Assembly: GCA_964643615.1 (NCBI GenBank)
Contig: CAZXTR010000004.1
Span: 1 to 49,439 of the forward strand
Origin: CAZXTR01 sp964643615
Lineage (GTDB): Bacteria; Pseudomonadota; Alphaproteobacteria; CAAHEQ01; UBA3637
Direction of reading: 5' to 3'
DNA length: 49,439 nt
The notes under the pieces are model-generated. The model was not told where the DNA came from. It worked only from the letters and a program-made list of their open reading frames with translations, and searched no databases. The position numbers and the translations under genes are program-made. Shown piece by piece: positions 42,813 to 49,439 of this stretch (its first letter is position 1; every line of letters begins with the position of its first letter).

Positions 42813-43585
42813 GGTTGAATTCCTTTGAAAAGGCGGTCCCAACGAATAGAATTCCCCCAATTCCAAAAAGCAAGAAACGGGGAAATTCCGTTGTTGGAAT
42901 AAAAAATAAATTGCGCTTTCCCAATTATATTGTCCTTGTGTACAAGTCCAACTTGTTGAAAACGACTATCTTGAGAATTATCTCGATTATCTCCCATAAA
43001 AAAGAAATAATCTGGCGGAATAGTGATAAGAGGCGTATTATCTTGAAGTTCATGATCAGAAAATTCCATAATTTCATGAATGACACCATTTGGTAAAACT
43101 TCATTATATACCGAAAAAGCTATTTTTTGAAGCTGATTATCGGTGAAGGATTCGATTCTTTTGAAATTTCGAGGGACTAATGATCCGTTAATATATAAGC
43201 GCCCTTCTTTCATTTGTACAGTATCGTTGGGTAACCCAATTAAACGTTTGATATAGTCTTCGCTCGTTGATGCTCTTTGAATAAAATTAAGATTCTTTGA
43301 TTGTGGGCGCCTAAAAATGACAACATCTCCTCGTTTTGGTTCGCTGTAAAAAAATCGGCCATCAAAGGGAATAAAGCTAAAAGGAACTGAATTTTTGGAA
43401 TAGCCATAAGAATATTTACTTGCGAACAAATAATCCCCAATTAATAAAGACGGAATCATTGATCCTGAAGGAATATTAAAAGGAGCTCCGATAAGACTCC
43501 TTAAAACAATAGCAATTAATCCCGCCCATGCAATTGCTTTGAGATTTTCTTTGAACCAACCATCTTTCTTTTTTTCTTGTGACAT
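42809..43585 (-). CDS. lepB: Signal peptidase I
   Basis: LepB is a membrane-bound Ser-Lys protease that removes signal peptides from exported proteins. The 258-residue protein has one N-terminal membrane segment. Its catalytic residues are Ser42 in NIPSGSMIPSLLIGDYLF and Lys113 in DYIKRLIGLPND. The box MGDNRDNSQDSRF is also present. It heads the lepB-rnc-era-recO unit and is divergent from tgt. It would process the several secreted proteins seen in this window. Confidence 0.95.
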   Translation of the reverse strand: MSQEKKKDGWFKENLKAIAWAGLIAIVLRSLIGAPFNIPSGSMIPSLLIGDYLFASKYSYGYSKNSVPFSFIPFDGRFFYSEPKRGDVVIFRRPQSKNLNFIQRASTSEDYIKRLIGLPNDTVQMKEGRLYINGSLVPRNFKRIESFTDNQLQKIAFSVYNEVLPNGVIHEIMEFSDHELQDNTPLITIPPDYFFFMGDNRDNSQDSRFQQVGLVHKDNIIGKAQFIFYSNNGISPFLAFWNWGNSIRWDRLFKGIQP

Positions 43586-43668
43586 TTTTCATCTTTTATT
43601 TTGTTTGTTTTTCTGATATAAAGGACATCATAAAGGAATTTATTTTAAAATTCAATAGGAACTATTTA

Positions 43669-44787
43669 ATGTTGAGATTTCATTTATTAGGGACGTCTGG
43701 GAAGGCACGAATAGGTGAGTTGGAAACAGCTCACGGAAATATACAAACCCCAGCCTTTATGCCTGTAGGGACTTTGGCCACAGTTAAAGCAATGATGCCA
43801 GAATCTGTGGTATCAACAGGGTCTCAAATTATATTGGGCAATACATATCATTTAATGTTGCGTCCAGGCGCTAAACTTATAGAGAAGTTAGGCGGATTGC
43901 ATTCTTTTATGAATTGGTATGGTCCTATTTTGACAGATTCTGGTGGGTTTCAAGTGATGTCTTTGTCAAAATTATGTAAAAAAACGGAAGAGGGTGTTCA
44001 ATTTGCATCGCATATCGATGGTTCAAAGCATATGTTATCGCCCGAACGATCTATTGGAATTCAATATTTATTGGATTCCGATATTACGATGGCGTTTGAC
44101 GAATGTATGCCCTATCCCTCTTCTGGAAAAGCGGTTGAAAAATCAATGGAAAGATCTATGCGTTGGGCAGAAAGGTCAAAAAGTGCTTTTAAAAATAGGG
44201 ATGGGTATGGTATTTTTGGCATTAACCAAGGCGGGATGTACAAAGACTTGAGAAAAAAGTCTGCATCTCTTTTACAAGATATAGGTTTTGATGGTTATGC
44301 AATTGGTGGTCTTGCTGTTGGTGAATCCCAAGAAATGATGTTTGATATGTTGGATTTTATTCCAGAGTTTCTTCCCAAAGACAAGCCGCGCTATTTGATG
44401 GGTGTGGGGCGTCCTTCCGATATTGTTGGCGCGGTGCTTCGAGGTGTTGATATGTTTGATTGTGTTATGCCAACGCGTTCGGGAAGAACGGCTTTGGCTT
44501 TTACACGAGAAGGAACTATCAATTTGCGCAATGCTGTCCATCGAGAAGATTCAGGTCCTCTTGATAAAGGTTGCAATTGTCCCGCATGTGCTAATTATTC
44601 AAGGGCATATTTGCACCATTTGTTTAAAGTGGGAGAAATTTTGGGATGCATGCTGTTGACGTGGCATAACATTCAATACTATCAAGATTTAATGCGATCT
44701 ATTCGTCAAGCAATAGAGGAAGAAAGATATAACGACTTTGCTTTGGATTTTTTTGAAAAACAAAAAATGTTGAAAAGGCCATTATGA
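43669..44787 (+). CDS. tgt: Queuine tRNA-ribosyltransferase
   Basis: Tgt exchanges guanine for the queuosine precursor at tRNA position 34. The 372-residue protein has the catalytic and substrate motifs TDSGGFQVMSL, MAFDECMPYPS and the GVDMFDCVMPTRSGRTA segment with the nucleophilic Asp. The zinc site is CNCPAC with the downstream HH. The start at 43669 matches the family N-terminus (MLRFHLLGTSGKARIGELET); a frame extending to 43579 runs into lepB. It overlaps dciA as ATGA. Confidence 0.95.
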   Translation: MLRFHLLGTSGKARIGELETAHGNIQTPAFMPVGTLATVKAMMPESVVSTGSQIILGNTYHLMLRPGAKLIEKLGGLHSFMNWYGPILTDSGGFQVMSLSKLCKKTEEGVQFASHIDGSKHMLSPERSIGIQYLLDSDITMAFDECMPYPSSGKAVEKSMERSMRWAERSKSAFKNRDGYGIFGINQGGMYKDLRKKSASLLQDIGFDGYAIGGLAVGESQEMMFDMLDFIPEFLPKDKPRYLMGVGRPSDIVGAVLRGVDMFDCVMPTRSGRTALAFTREGTINLRNAVHREDSGPLDKGCNCPACANYSRAYLHHLFKVGEILGCMLLTWHNIQYYQDLMRSIRQAIEEERYNDFALDFFEKQKMLKRPL

Positions 44788-45281
44788 AAAAGGAAATTCT
44801 GCACAGGGGAAACGGATTTAAACCTTTGATTTTTGATGTAAAAAAAATAATTCGTCCCTTACTTAATAAAAGAGGGTTCCAGTGTTCTGAAATTATTGAA
44901 CAATGGTCTGATATTGTGGGAGAAACGTTGTCTGTAGGTGTGCGACCCGAAAAAATTTCGTATATAAAAGATGATGATACAAAAGGGGTTTTGCATGTTG
45001 TGTGCCAAGGGGGAGCTTATGCTACTTTATTGGAGCATCGTAAAGGTATAGTGCTTGATCGCGTAAATACATTTTTGGGGCGCAATGTGTTACAAGATAT
45101 TAAAATTAGACAAGGAGAAACTTTTGCTTTAAAGCCAGTTTCGGATGATTTGCCTCCAAAAGTTTTGAATTCTGAACAAATGAAGGGGTTGTTTCAAAAA
45201 ACGCAACAAATAGAGGACATAGATTTAAGGGAATCAATGCTTAAATTAGGAGAGGCTATTTTAAAAAAAGGACAGCAATAA
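44784..45281 (+). CDS. DciA/DUF721 family protein
   Basis: The N-terminal half of this 165-residue protein matches DUF721. The main segments are KKIIRPLLNKRGF, IEQWSDIVGETLSVGVRPEKI, and the strand-rich LHVVCQGGAYATLLEH. In bacteria without DnaC or DnaI such proteins (DciA) load the replicative helicase. It overlaps tgt by four bases and the next gene by one (TAATG). Confidence 0.85.
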   Translation: MKKEILHRGNGFKPLIFDVKKIIRPLLNKRGFQCSEIIEQWSDIVGETLSVGVRPEKISYIKDDDTKGVLHVVCQGGAYATLLEHRKGIVLDRVNTFLGRNVLQDIKIRQGETFALKPVSDDLPPKVLNSEQMKGLFQKTQQIEDIDLRESMLKLGEAILKKGQQ

Positions 45282-45790
45282 TGGATACAAGGGCTTTATC
45301 AAAAATAACGCATGGCGTCTATCTTTTGGGAACAAAAGATGGAAATAGAAACATAGGTTGCATTGTTGATGCGGTTATGCAAATTTCTTTTAATCCTTCG
45401 ATTGTCGCTATTTCTTGTGCGAAAAGTGGCTATACGCAAAGTTGCGCGATGAGTATGGGAAAATTAAGCTTGTCCGTTTTGCCAAAAACGATTAATCCCG
45501 CGTTGATTGGAATTTTTGGTTATCAATCCAGTAAAAATATAGATAAATGGGAACAATCTTTTTTGTTGGAAAAAGATGGACTTCCTTTTTTGTCCGAGGG
45601 GAGTGCTTTTTTTTCTTGTAACATATTAAAAAATCAAGAATTTAAAACACACCAAGTATTGTTTGCGCAAATCGTTGACTCTTGGCAAAAGGAAAATAAT
45701 ACAGAATCATTGACGTATGCATATTACCAAAACCATCTAAAAAGGGAAGTGATACAATTGTGTCAAAAAAATGAAATAGGAGGAAAATAA
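45281..45790 (+). CDS. Flavin reductase domain protein
   Basis: This 169-residue protein resembles flavin-reductase-like (FMN-binding split barrel) domains of the high-molecular-weight rubredoxin type. It begins LSKITHGVYLLGTKDGNRNIGCIVDAVMQ (split between two strands). The flavin-contact segment NPSIVAISCAKSGYTQ follows, then LSVLPKTINPALIGIFGYQSSKNIDK. It is followed after three bases by a separate rubredoxin. Electrons could pass from NAD(P)H via this flavoprotein to rubredoxin. In anaerobes that pathway feeds oxygen- or peroxide-reducing enzymes, which is an inference here. Confidence 0.85.
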   Translation: MDTRALSKITHGVYLLGTKDGNRNIGCIVDAVMQISFNPSIVAISCAKSGYTQSCAMSMGKLSLSVLPKTINPALIGIFGYQSSKNIDKWEQSFLLEKDGLPFLSEGSAFFSCNILKNQEFKTHQVLFAQIVDSWQKENNTESLTYAYYQNHLKREVIQLCQKNEIGGK

Positions 45791-45793
45791 AAA

Positions 45794-45943
45794 ATGGAAC
45801 AAAATAAGAAAACTGTTTGGGTGTGCACTGTGTGCGGATATGAATATGATGGGGATGTTCCCTTTGAAAATTTACCAGATGATTGGGTGTGCCCATTGTG
45901 TGGTGTTGGCAAAGAACTTTTTGAACAACAAGAAGTTAAATAA
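45794..45943 (+). CDS. Rubredoxin
   Basis: This 49-residue iron protein carries one Fe bound by four cysteines. The motifs are CTVCGYEYDG (Cys11, Cys14) and WVCPLCGVGKELF (Cys33, Cys36). The loop between them is about seven residues shorter than in classical rubredoxins, as in domains fused to flavin reductases. The gene starts three bases after the flavin reductase stop and is last in the tgt operon, followed by a terminator. It is a one-electron carrier. Confidence 0.93.
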   Translation: MEQNKKTVWVCTVCGYEYDGDVPFENLPDDWVCPLCGVGKELFEQQEVK

Positions 45944-46000
45944 TATTTGCTCAAAGAGGTGTTGGCTGGAAGTTTTTTTAAAAAGGACTTTGATGTATAA

Positions 46001-46030
46001 AAAAAGTGGGAAAATGAATTCCCACTTTTT
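46001..46030. terminator. Bidirectional terminator
   Basis: A 12-bp stem AAAAAGTGGGAA/TTCCCACTTTTT (46001-46012 with 46019-46030) surrounds a six-base loop. It has A-rich and T-rich flanks on both sides. It ends both the tgt-rubredoxin unit and the convergent secreted-protein gene. Confidence 0.88.
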
Positions 46031-46034
46031 GTTG

Positions 46035-46499
46035 TTATTTCTTTTCAACTGGCAAAACCTCGACGGCGCGTTGGCGACGTTTTTCCTTTTTTGCCTTCTG
46101 GATTTTCTTTTCCTTTACTGCTTTTGTTTTGCAGACAGAACTATCCAGCGTTGGATTTTTCAAACAATCACGCCAATCGACTTCGACAATTTCTGGTTTT
46201 GAGATTGCTTCCATTTTTTGAGCAGGAGCGTTATCAACTTTTGTCGTTTCCTTTTGGAGTGGATTTTTTAAATTCTTTGATTCTATTTTTTTCATCTTTT
46301 GTACTTCGTTAGATTTGCAAATCCAATCAGTGGAAGTTGTATTTTTTAAACATTCCTTCCAACGAGCGCAAACCCAATCGGCATCCTTTGATCCTTCCAT
46401 ACAAGCAAGAACCCTAGGATCAAGCCAATCTTCTTGAACGTTTGAAAACGCTGCACAAGGAGAGGCTAACAAAGCAAGAGTTAAAAACAATTTTTTCAT
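46035..46499 (-). CDS. Small secreted protein with three C-x10-C repeats
   Basis: The 154-residue protein has a signal peptide (MKKLFLTLALLASPCAAFS). Three short units each hold two cysteines exactly ten residues apart: CMEGSKDADWVC, CLKNTTSTDWIC and CLKNPTLDSSVC. Units 1 and 2 are adjacent and preceded by Trp. Unit 3 lies about 65 residues later behind a Lys/Pro-rich linker. The C-terminus is very basic. Disulfide-linked hairpins in the periplasm or outside the cell are plausible. No family was recognised. It lies directly downstream of the trimeric adhesin gene on the same strand. AAAGGAAG precedes the ATG. Confidence 0.75.
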   Translation of the reverse strand: MKKLFLTLALLASPCAAFSNVQEDWLDPRVLACMEGSKDADWVCARWKECLKNTTSTDWICKSNEVQKMKKIESKNLKNPLQKETTKVDNAPAQKMEAISKPEIVEVDWRDCLKNPTLDSSVCKTKAVKEKKIQKAKKEKRRQRAVEVLPVEKK

Positions 46500-46520
46500 G
46501 AATTTCTTCCTTTAAGAGTA

Positions 46521-46545
46521 AAGGAGAATGATGAACATTCTCCTT
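46521..46545 (-). terminator. Hairpin between the adhesin and C-x10-C genes
   Basis: AAGGAGAATG (46521-46530) pairs perfectly with CATTCTCCTT (46536-46545) around a five-base loop, 10 bases past the adhesin stop. The T-rich tail is poor. It probably slows or partly stops transcription rather than ending it fully, setting the dose of the downstream secreted protein. Confidence 0.55.
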
Positions 46546-46555
46546 GTATTCTGTT

Positions 46556-47974
46556 TTACCAACCGAGTGTAACGCCACCTTTAACAATTGTGCTTTTTTC
46601 ACCACCATAAGAAGCTCCAACGTTCAACAAAACATTGTCATTGATATAATGAAAACCACCAACCGCAAGGCCAGCTTTGTTACGATAAGCGCCTGTACCT
46701 AAAGAAATTTGAGTGCCTCCTGTAGCACGCGCATTGGGAACCAACCCAGATAATGCTGCAACCGAAGCAAACCCACCACGAACTTTGTCATCTAAATCGT
46801 CGACTTGACGCTCGACATTTTCGACGCCAGTGTTTAAACTTTGTAAGTTGCTTGTAACACTACCACCTGTAGATAAATATTTACCACTGATAGCGCTTCT
46901 GTCGCCGATAGCATCATCTAAAGCAGATAAATGGCTGGAAACGGTATCATTAAAAGCGTTTGTGTTTTCTGCCAAGTTTCCTTTGTAATTTGCGCCACGA
47001 GAAGCTGCTAATCCACCAATTTGGCCAAGACGATGGTCTAGTGCACCGAGGTGTGCAGAAATGGTCGCTCCGCTATAGGCTAGATTTCCCCTTGTGGTAT
47101 CATCATCTCCAAAATAGCTTGGATGGCCAATTTCATCTCGTAATTTTGCAACTTCAGTTTGAAGAGGATCAATAGCTTTGTTTGCTGTCCCCGTTACAAA
47201 AGATTCCAAAGATGAGTTCTTGTATTGAGCTGCTGTGATATTACCAGCTGCAACTGCTGCGCGTGCATCAAAAGTATCATTTAAATCTTCAATACCATCG
47301 TTAAGGGCCTGCAAGTTAGTGACGACATTTGCTCCAGCTGTTAAATTGTCGCCGTTCAAAGTGCTTCTGTTGCCAATAGAAGTATCTAATGCCGTTAAGT
47401 GGTTAGCAACACTTGTACGACCAGAATATTTACTTCTATCTTCTTGATCTAAGTTTCCTTCGGTGGCCATTTCATGAATTTGCCCGATAGAAGAATCAAG
47501 CCCGCTCAAGTGCGCTGAGATAGTTGCTCCGCTATAAGCAAGGTTTGTTTTGGATAAATCATCATTCCCAAGGGTAGAAGGATGTCCTAATTGATCTCCT
47601 AGGGTTTTAATATCTTCTGTTTGCTGAGTATCAGAAGATGCTAAATCTTGAATAGAACTTTTGTTATGGTCTGCCAAGATTTCCAAATCATTGATGTCTG
47701 TATTTTGCGCTGAATCTGATATTTGTAATGCTGCGATTTGGTCTTCTATAGAGATTGTAAGTCGAGCTGGGTCGACCCCAGGGGTGGCTACTAATATCTG
47801 AGAAGGGACTGTGGTAGTCTTGTTTGATGTTGTTGTCCCGTAATTAACAAGAACGACTTCTGCGCGAGATTGCGATGCAAAAAGCAACGAAAAAACAGCG
47901 ACTCCAAAAAAAGCACTTTTTTTAACCGTGAAAAGTCCTCTAAAAGATTTGTTCAGTAAATTCGAGTACATCAT
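46556..47974 (-). CDS. YadA-like trimeric autotransporter adhesin
   Basis: This is an outer-membrane adhesin of the type Vc family. From 47974 (AAAGGA six bases ahead) it has 472 residues. It has a long N-terminal signal region (SAFFGVAVFSLLFASQSRA) and a coiled-coil stalk with repeated units. The C-terminal YadA anchor is GGFASVAALSGLVPNARATG followed by four strands ending in VTLGW, with terminal Trp as usual. Two stalk segments about 153 residues apart repeat NLAYSGATISAHL, and NLQALNDGIEDL corresponds to NLQSLNTGVENV. No large globular head is evident. It probably mediates surface adhesion. Confidence 0.88.
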   Translation of the reverse strand: MMYSNLLNKSFRGLFTVKKSAFFGVAVFSLLFASQSRAEVVLVNYGTTTSNKTTTVPSQILVATPGVDPARLTISIEDQIAALQISDSAQNTDINDLEILADHNKSSIQDLASSDTQQTEDIKTLGDQLGHPSTLGNDDLSKTNLAYSGATISAHLSGLDSSIGQIHEMATEGNLDQEDRSKYSGRTSVANHLTALDTSIGNRSTLNGDNLTAGANVVTNLQALNDGIEDLNDTFDARAAVAAGNITAAQYKNSSLESFVTGTANKAIDPLQTEVAKLRDEIGHPSYFGDDDTTRGNLAYSGATISAHLGALDHRLGQIGGLAASRGANYKGNLAENTNAFNDTVSSHLSALDDAIGDRSAISGKYLSTGGSVTSNLQSLNTGVENVERQVDDLDDKVRGGFASVAALSGLVPNARATGGTQISLGTGAYRNKAGLAVGGFHYINDNVLLNVGASYGGEKSTIVKGGVTLGW

Positions 47975-48089
47975 TTTTAATCCTTTCATTAAAATTTGTA
48001 CGTTTATCTCTTTTTAAAGAGGAAAAACAGTCTCGATTTAACGGGTTGTATTTTGTCATTTTCAATTTGAAAATAACTCATTATTGCAG

Positions 48090-48118
48090 ATATTAATAAG
48101 AAGTAAATAAAATGTCAA
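48090..48118 (-). promoter_or_regulatory. Promoter of the adhesin gene
   Basis: On the minus strand a perfect TTGACA (48118-48113) is followed after 17 bases by TAATAT (48095-48090). Transcription would begin near 48083, giving a leader of about 110 bases with two small inverted repeats (ATTTTC/GAAAAT and CTCTTT/AAAGAG). Confidence 0.5.
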
Positions 48119-48258
48119 GCAAAAAATATATATTTAAAGCCAAGCATATCTTATATGACTATTTCAATTGTTTTTGTCTATGTTTTTTTCTAAAAAATGT
48201 TTTTTAATATTTTTACCAATTATGCGTTTGGATTTTAAAATATCCCTGTGAATGCACG

Positions 48259-48358
48259 NNNNNNNNNNNNNNNNNNNNNNNNNNNNNNNNNNNNNNNNNN
48301 NNNNNNNNNNNNNNNNNNNNNNNNNNNNNNNNNNNNNNNNNNNNNNNNNNNNNNNNNN
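48259..48358. other. Assembly gap of 100 N
   Basis: Exactly 100 undetermined bases, the conventional filler for a scaffold join of unknown size. The two flanks may not be truly adjacent, so gene order across this point should not be trusted. The left flank 47975-48258 otherwise holds only the adhesin promoter and leader. Confidence 0.97.
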
Positions 48359-48568
48359 TAAAATTTTTATTTACAAATCTTCTTAAGACTTCTTCTTTAA
48401 TGTCCTTATTTTTCAATAACAGTACAAAGAAACCTCAGCACTGTGATTCTACCAGTGTATCATCTATAGTATCATTATACAGGGACTTAAAATCCTTGAT
48501 CTGTTTAATAAATATTCTTGTAGATTTAATTTCACCCACAAATGATAAAACCCCCAGGACATTCCCGG
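48359..48568 (-). pseudogene. Interrupted coding-like frame beside the gap
   Basis: A minus-strand frame reads coherently from about 48568 to the gap: NVLGVLSFVGEIKSTRIF, IKQIKDFKSLYNDTIDD, TLVESQC, a TGA at 48437-48435, then GFFVLLLKNKDIKEEVL and RRFVNKNF. It is protein-like on both sides of the stop. TGA is a normal stop elsewhere in the window, so this is either a pseudogene fragment or foreign sequence joined at the scaffold break. No family was recognised. Confidence 0.35.
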
Positions 48569-48576
48569 GGGTTTTT
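48547..48576 (-). terminator. Terminator of hsp20
   Basis: AAAACCCCC (48547-48555) pairs with GGGGGTTTT (48567-48575) around an 11-base loop containing a further CCC/GGG option. On the minus strand it ends in GGGGGTTTTATC, and it lies two bases past the hsp20 stop. Confidence 0.85.
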
Positions 48577-48577
48577 C

Positions 48578-49036
48578 TTATTTAATTGAAATTTTGCGTG
48601 ATTTCGGCTGTGCAGCTGCTTTTTTCGGCAAGTCTATCGTCAAAACACCTTTCTTAAATTTTGCTTCAATCTTATCATCCGCAATATTATCTGGCAAACG
48701 CACAGAACGACTGAAAGTCCCATAAGAACATTCTTTCAAGTAATATCCTTTGTCCTTTTCTTCTTTTTCTTCTTTTTTTTCGCCACTGATGGTTAAAAGG
48801 CCATCTTCAACACTTAAGTCAATGTCCTTTTCATCCATTCCAGGCAATTCTGCTTTGATTTCAAATTTATCTTTCAATTCTGCAACATCCAATTTGGGAG
48901 CCATAACTGCTTTTGTTTCTGTGGTATCCAATGGGCTCATAAATGCGTCAAACAGCCGATTTATGCCGGATTGTAATCCCCAAACATCAGAGTTTCTTGG
49001 TTCAAGTTCAGTTCTTTTTACAATATAATGTGACAT
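48578..49036 (-). CDS. Small heat shock protein Hsp20
   Basis: This ATP-independent holdase binds unfolding proteins. The 152-residue protein has an N-terminal arm (INRLFDAFMSPL) and the alpha-crystallin domain. In that domain, PKLDVAELKDKFEIKAELPG comes first, then DIDLSVEDGLLTISGEKK and a YGTFSRSVRLP segment. The GVLTIDLPKK end motif and a C-terminal IxI-like ISIK tail follow. GAAAGGAG precedes the ATG, a sigma-32-like promoter lies upstream and a strong terminator follows. Confidence 0.95.
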   Translation of the reverse strand: MSHYIVKRTELEPRNSDVWGLQSGINRLFDAFMSPLDTTETKAVMAPKLDVAELKDKFEIKAELPGMDEKDIDLSVEDGLLTISGEKKEEKEEKDKGYYLKECSYGTFSRSVRLPDNIADDKIEAKFKKGVLTIDLPKKAAAQPKSRKISIK

Positions 49037-49088
49037 AATCTTTCTCCTTTCATTGATGGTGTTTATTGTTTCCCACCTAACACTTTAC

Positions 49089-49117
49089 ATATGGTTCTAT
49101 GTGTCTCTCATTGCAAG
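49089..49117 (-). promoter_or_regulatory. Sigma-32-like heat-shock promoter of hsp20
   Basis: On the minus strand CCTTGCAA (CTTG at 49117-49114) is followed after 19 bases by CCATAT (49094-49089). This resembles the RpoH CTTG...CCAT arrangement. Position and target gene fit heat-shock control. Confidence 0.45.
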
Positions 49118-49242
49118 GAGGGGGATGTAAAAATAAATTCGTAGGGTATTTTAAGTGCTTGGTGTTACGTTTGGTATCAGACCTAAAAATCAGCATGTTA
49201 AGTATTAAAAAAGTCCCTTTATTTAGGAACTTAATTGAGCAA

Positions 49243-49320
49243 TGGGGCGGAAGATGAGACTCGAACTCACGACATCTGGTACCACAAACCAGCGCTCTAA
49301 CCAACTGAGCTACATCCGCC
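49243..49320 (-). tRNA. tRNA-His (anticodon GTG)
   Basis: The minus strand folds as a cloverleaf. The extra 5' G(-1) lies opposite C73, which is specific to tRNA-His. The acceptor GCGGATG pairs with CTTCCGC with one U-U mismatch. The anticodon stem CTGGT/ACCAG carries the loop TTGTGGT. CCA is encoded. Confidence 0.96.
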
Positions 49321-49336
49321 ATAAATAAACACCACG

Positions 49337-49365
49337 TTTCTAATCTATTTTCAAATAAAAGTCAA
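49337..49365 (-). promoter_or_regulatory. Promoter of tRNA-His
   Basis: On the minus strand TTGACT (49365-49360) and TAGAAA (49342-49337) are separated by 17 bases, so transcription would start about ten bases before the tRNA. It lies between the two tRNA genes, so tRNA-His may also be read from upstream. Confidence 0.45.
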
Positions 49366-49380
49366 CACTTTTCATTCGAA

Positions 49381-49439
49381 TGGCGTCCCTAGCGAGATTT
49401 GAACTCGCGTTATTGCCGTGAGGGGGCAGTGTCCTAGGC
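49381..49439 (-). tRNA. tRNA-Glu (anticodon CTC), 5' end outside window
   Basis: The visible 59 bases give the D-arm remnant GCCTAGGACA, the anticodon stem-loop TGCC-CCCTCAC-GGCA (anticodon CTC), the T arm GCGAG-TTCAAAT-CTCGC and the acceptor strand AGGGACG plus CCA. The pattern matches bacterial tRNA-Glu. The 5' acceptor strand lies beyond the window edge. Confidence 0.92.

Noticed and set aside
48435..48437. TGA reassigned to Trp or selenocysteine in this genome
   Set aside because: TGA serves as a normal stop in dnaX, psd, pssA, hsdM and other genes here. No selenocysteine insertion hairpin was evident, and the site is next to a scaffold gap.

Overview
The window is an AT-rich bacterial chromosome segment from an alphaproteobacterium. 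The evidence is gene order and family membership. An SRP RNA gene lies beside dnaX, and the clusters fabD-fabG-acpP-fabF-mltG, dnaN-recF-gyrB, psd-pssA, mreBCD-mrdA-rodA and lepB-rnc-era-recO are all present. A Mic60 (mitofilin)-like gene overlaps a HemY-like gene, and a DUF3126 protein, typical of the class, is encoded. A flavin-reductase/rubredoxin pair hints at an anaerobic or microaerobic, perhaps host-associated, life. The genus cannot be named from the sequence alone. TGA is used as an ordinary stop, several genes start at GTG, and most operons are tightly packed with ATGA or TAATG overlaps.

Layout. 1-2.1 kb: dnaX and the SRP RNA, both leftward. 2.2-7.5 kb: fatty-acid synthesis genes, a degenerate HD-like gene and mltG. 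7.5-9.9 kb: a Lon-family protease. 10.1-14.9 kb: dnaN, recF, gyrB. 15.3-19.6 kb (leftward): uvrB, a degenerate GT4-like membrane protein, infA, and rpsD with a leader. 19.7-23.2 kb: psd, pssA, two secreted unknowns and trmJ. 23.2 kb: tRNA-Thr(CGT), followed directly by a visibly GC-richer 4-kb type I restriction-modification island. 27.5-35 kb: a secreted HExxH protein, xth, dusA, DUF3126, a secreted protein, sufE, trmL, hemY-like and Mic60-like genes. 35.1-40.6 kb: the rod-shape operon. 40.6-43.6 kb: recO, era, rnc and lepB, leftward. 43.7-45.9 kb: tgt, dciA, flavin reductase and a 49-codon rubredoxin. 46-48 kb: a secreted protein with three C-x10-C repeats and a YadA-like trimeric autotransporter. 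48.26-48.36 kb: a 100-N scaffold gap. 48.6-49.4 kb: hsp20, tRNA-His and a partial tRNA-Glu.

Most interesting points. (1) dnaX carries two nine-A runs exactly where the clamp-loader domains end, and slipping by one base at either run stops translation within about 17 codons. This looks like a built-in way to make the short gamma form beside tau. (2) The type I system abutting tRNA-Thr has an intact HsdM, an HsdS split by a frameshift inside a GA-repeat tract that one extra GA unit would repair, and an HsdR cut down to its nuclease-like N-terminus. It therefore looks like a phase-variable methylation module that has lost restriction. (3) Upstream of hsdM is a set of ATTCCCTGT repeats within a decayed coding-like frame. 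(4) Smaller novelties are the C-x10-C repeat protein beside the adhesin, a minimal Mic60, a possible rpsD leader and an acpP-fabF attenuator-like hairpin.
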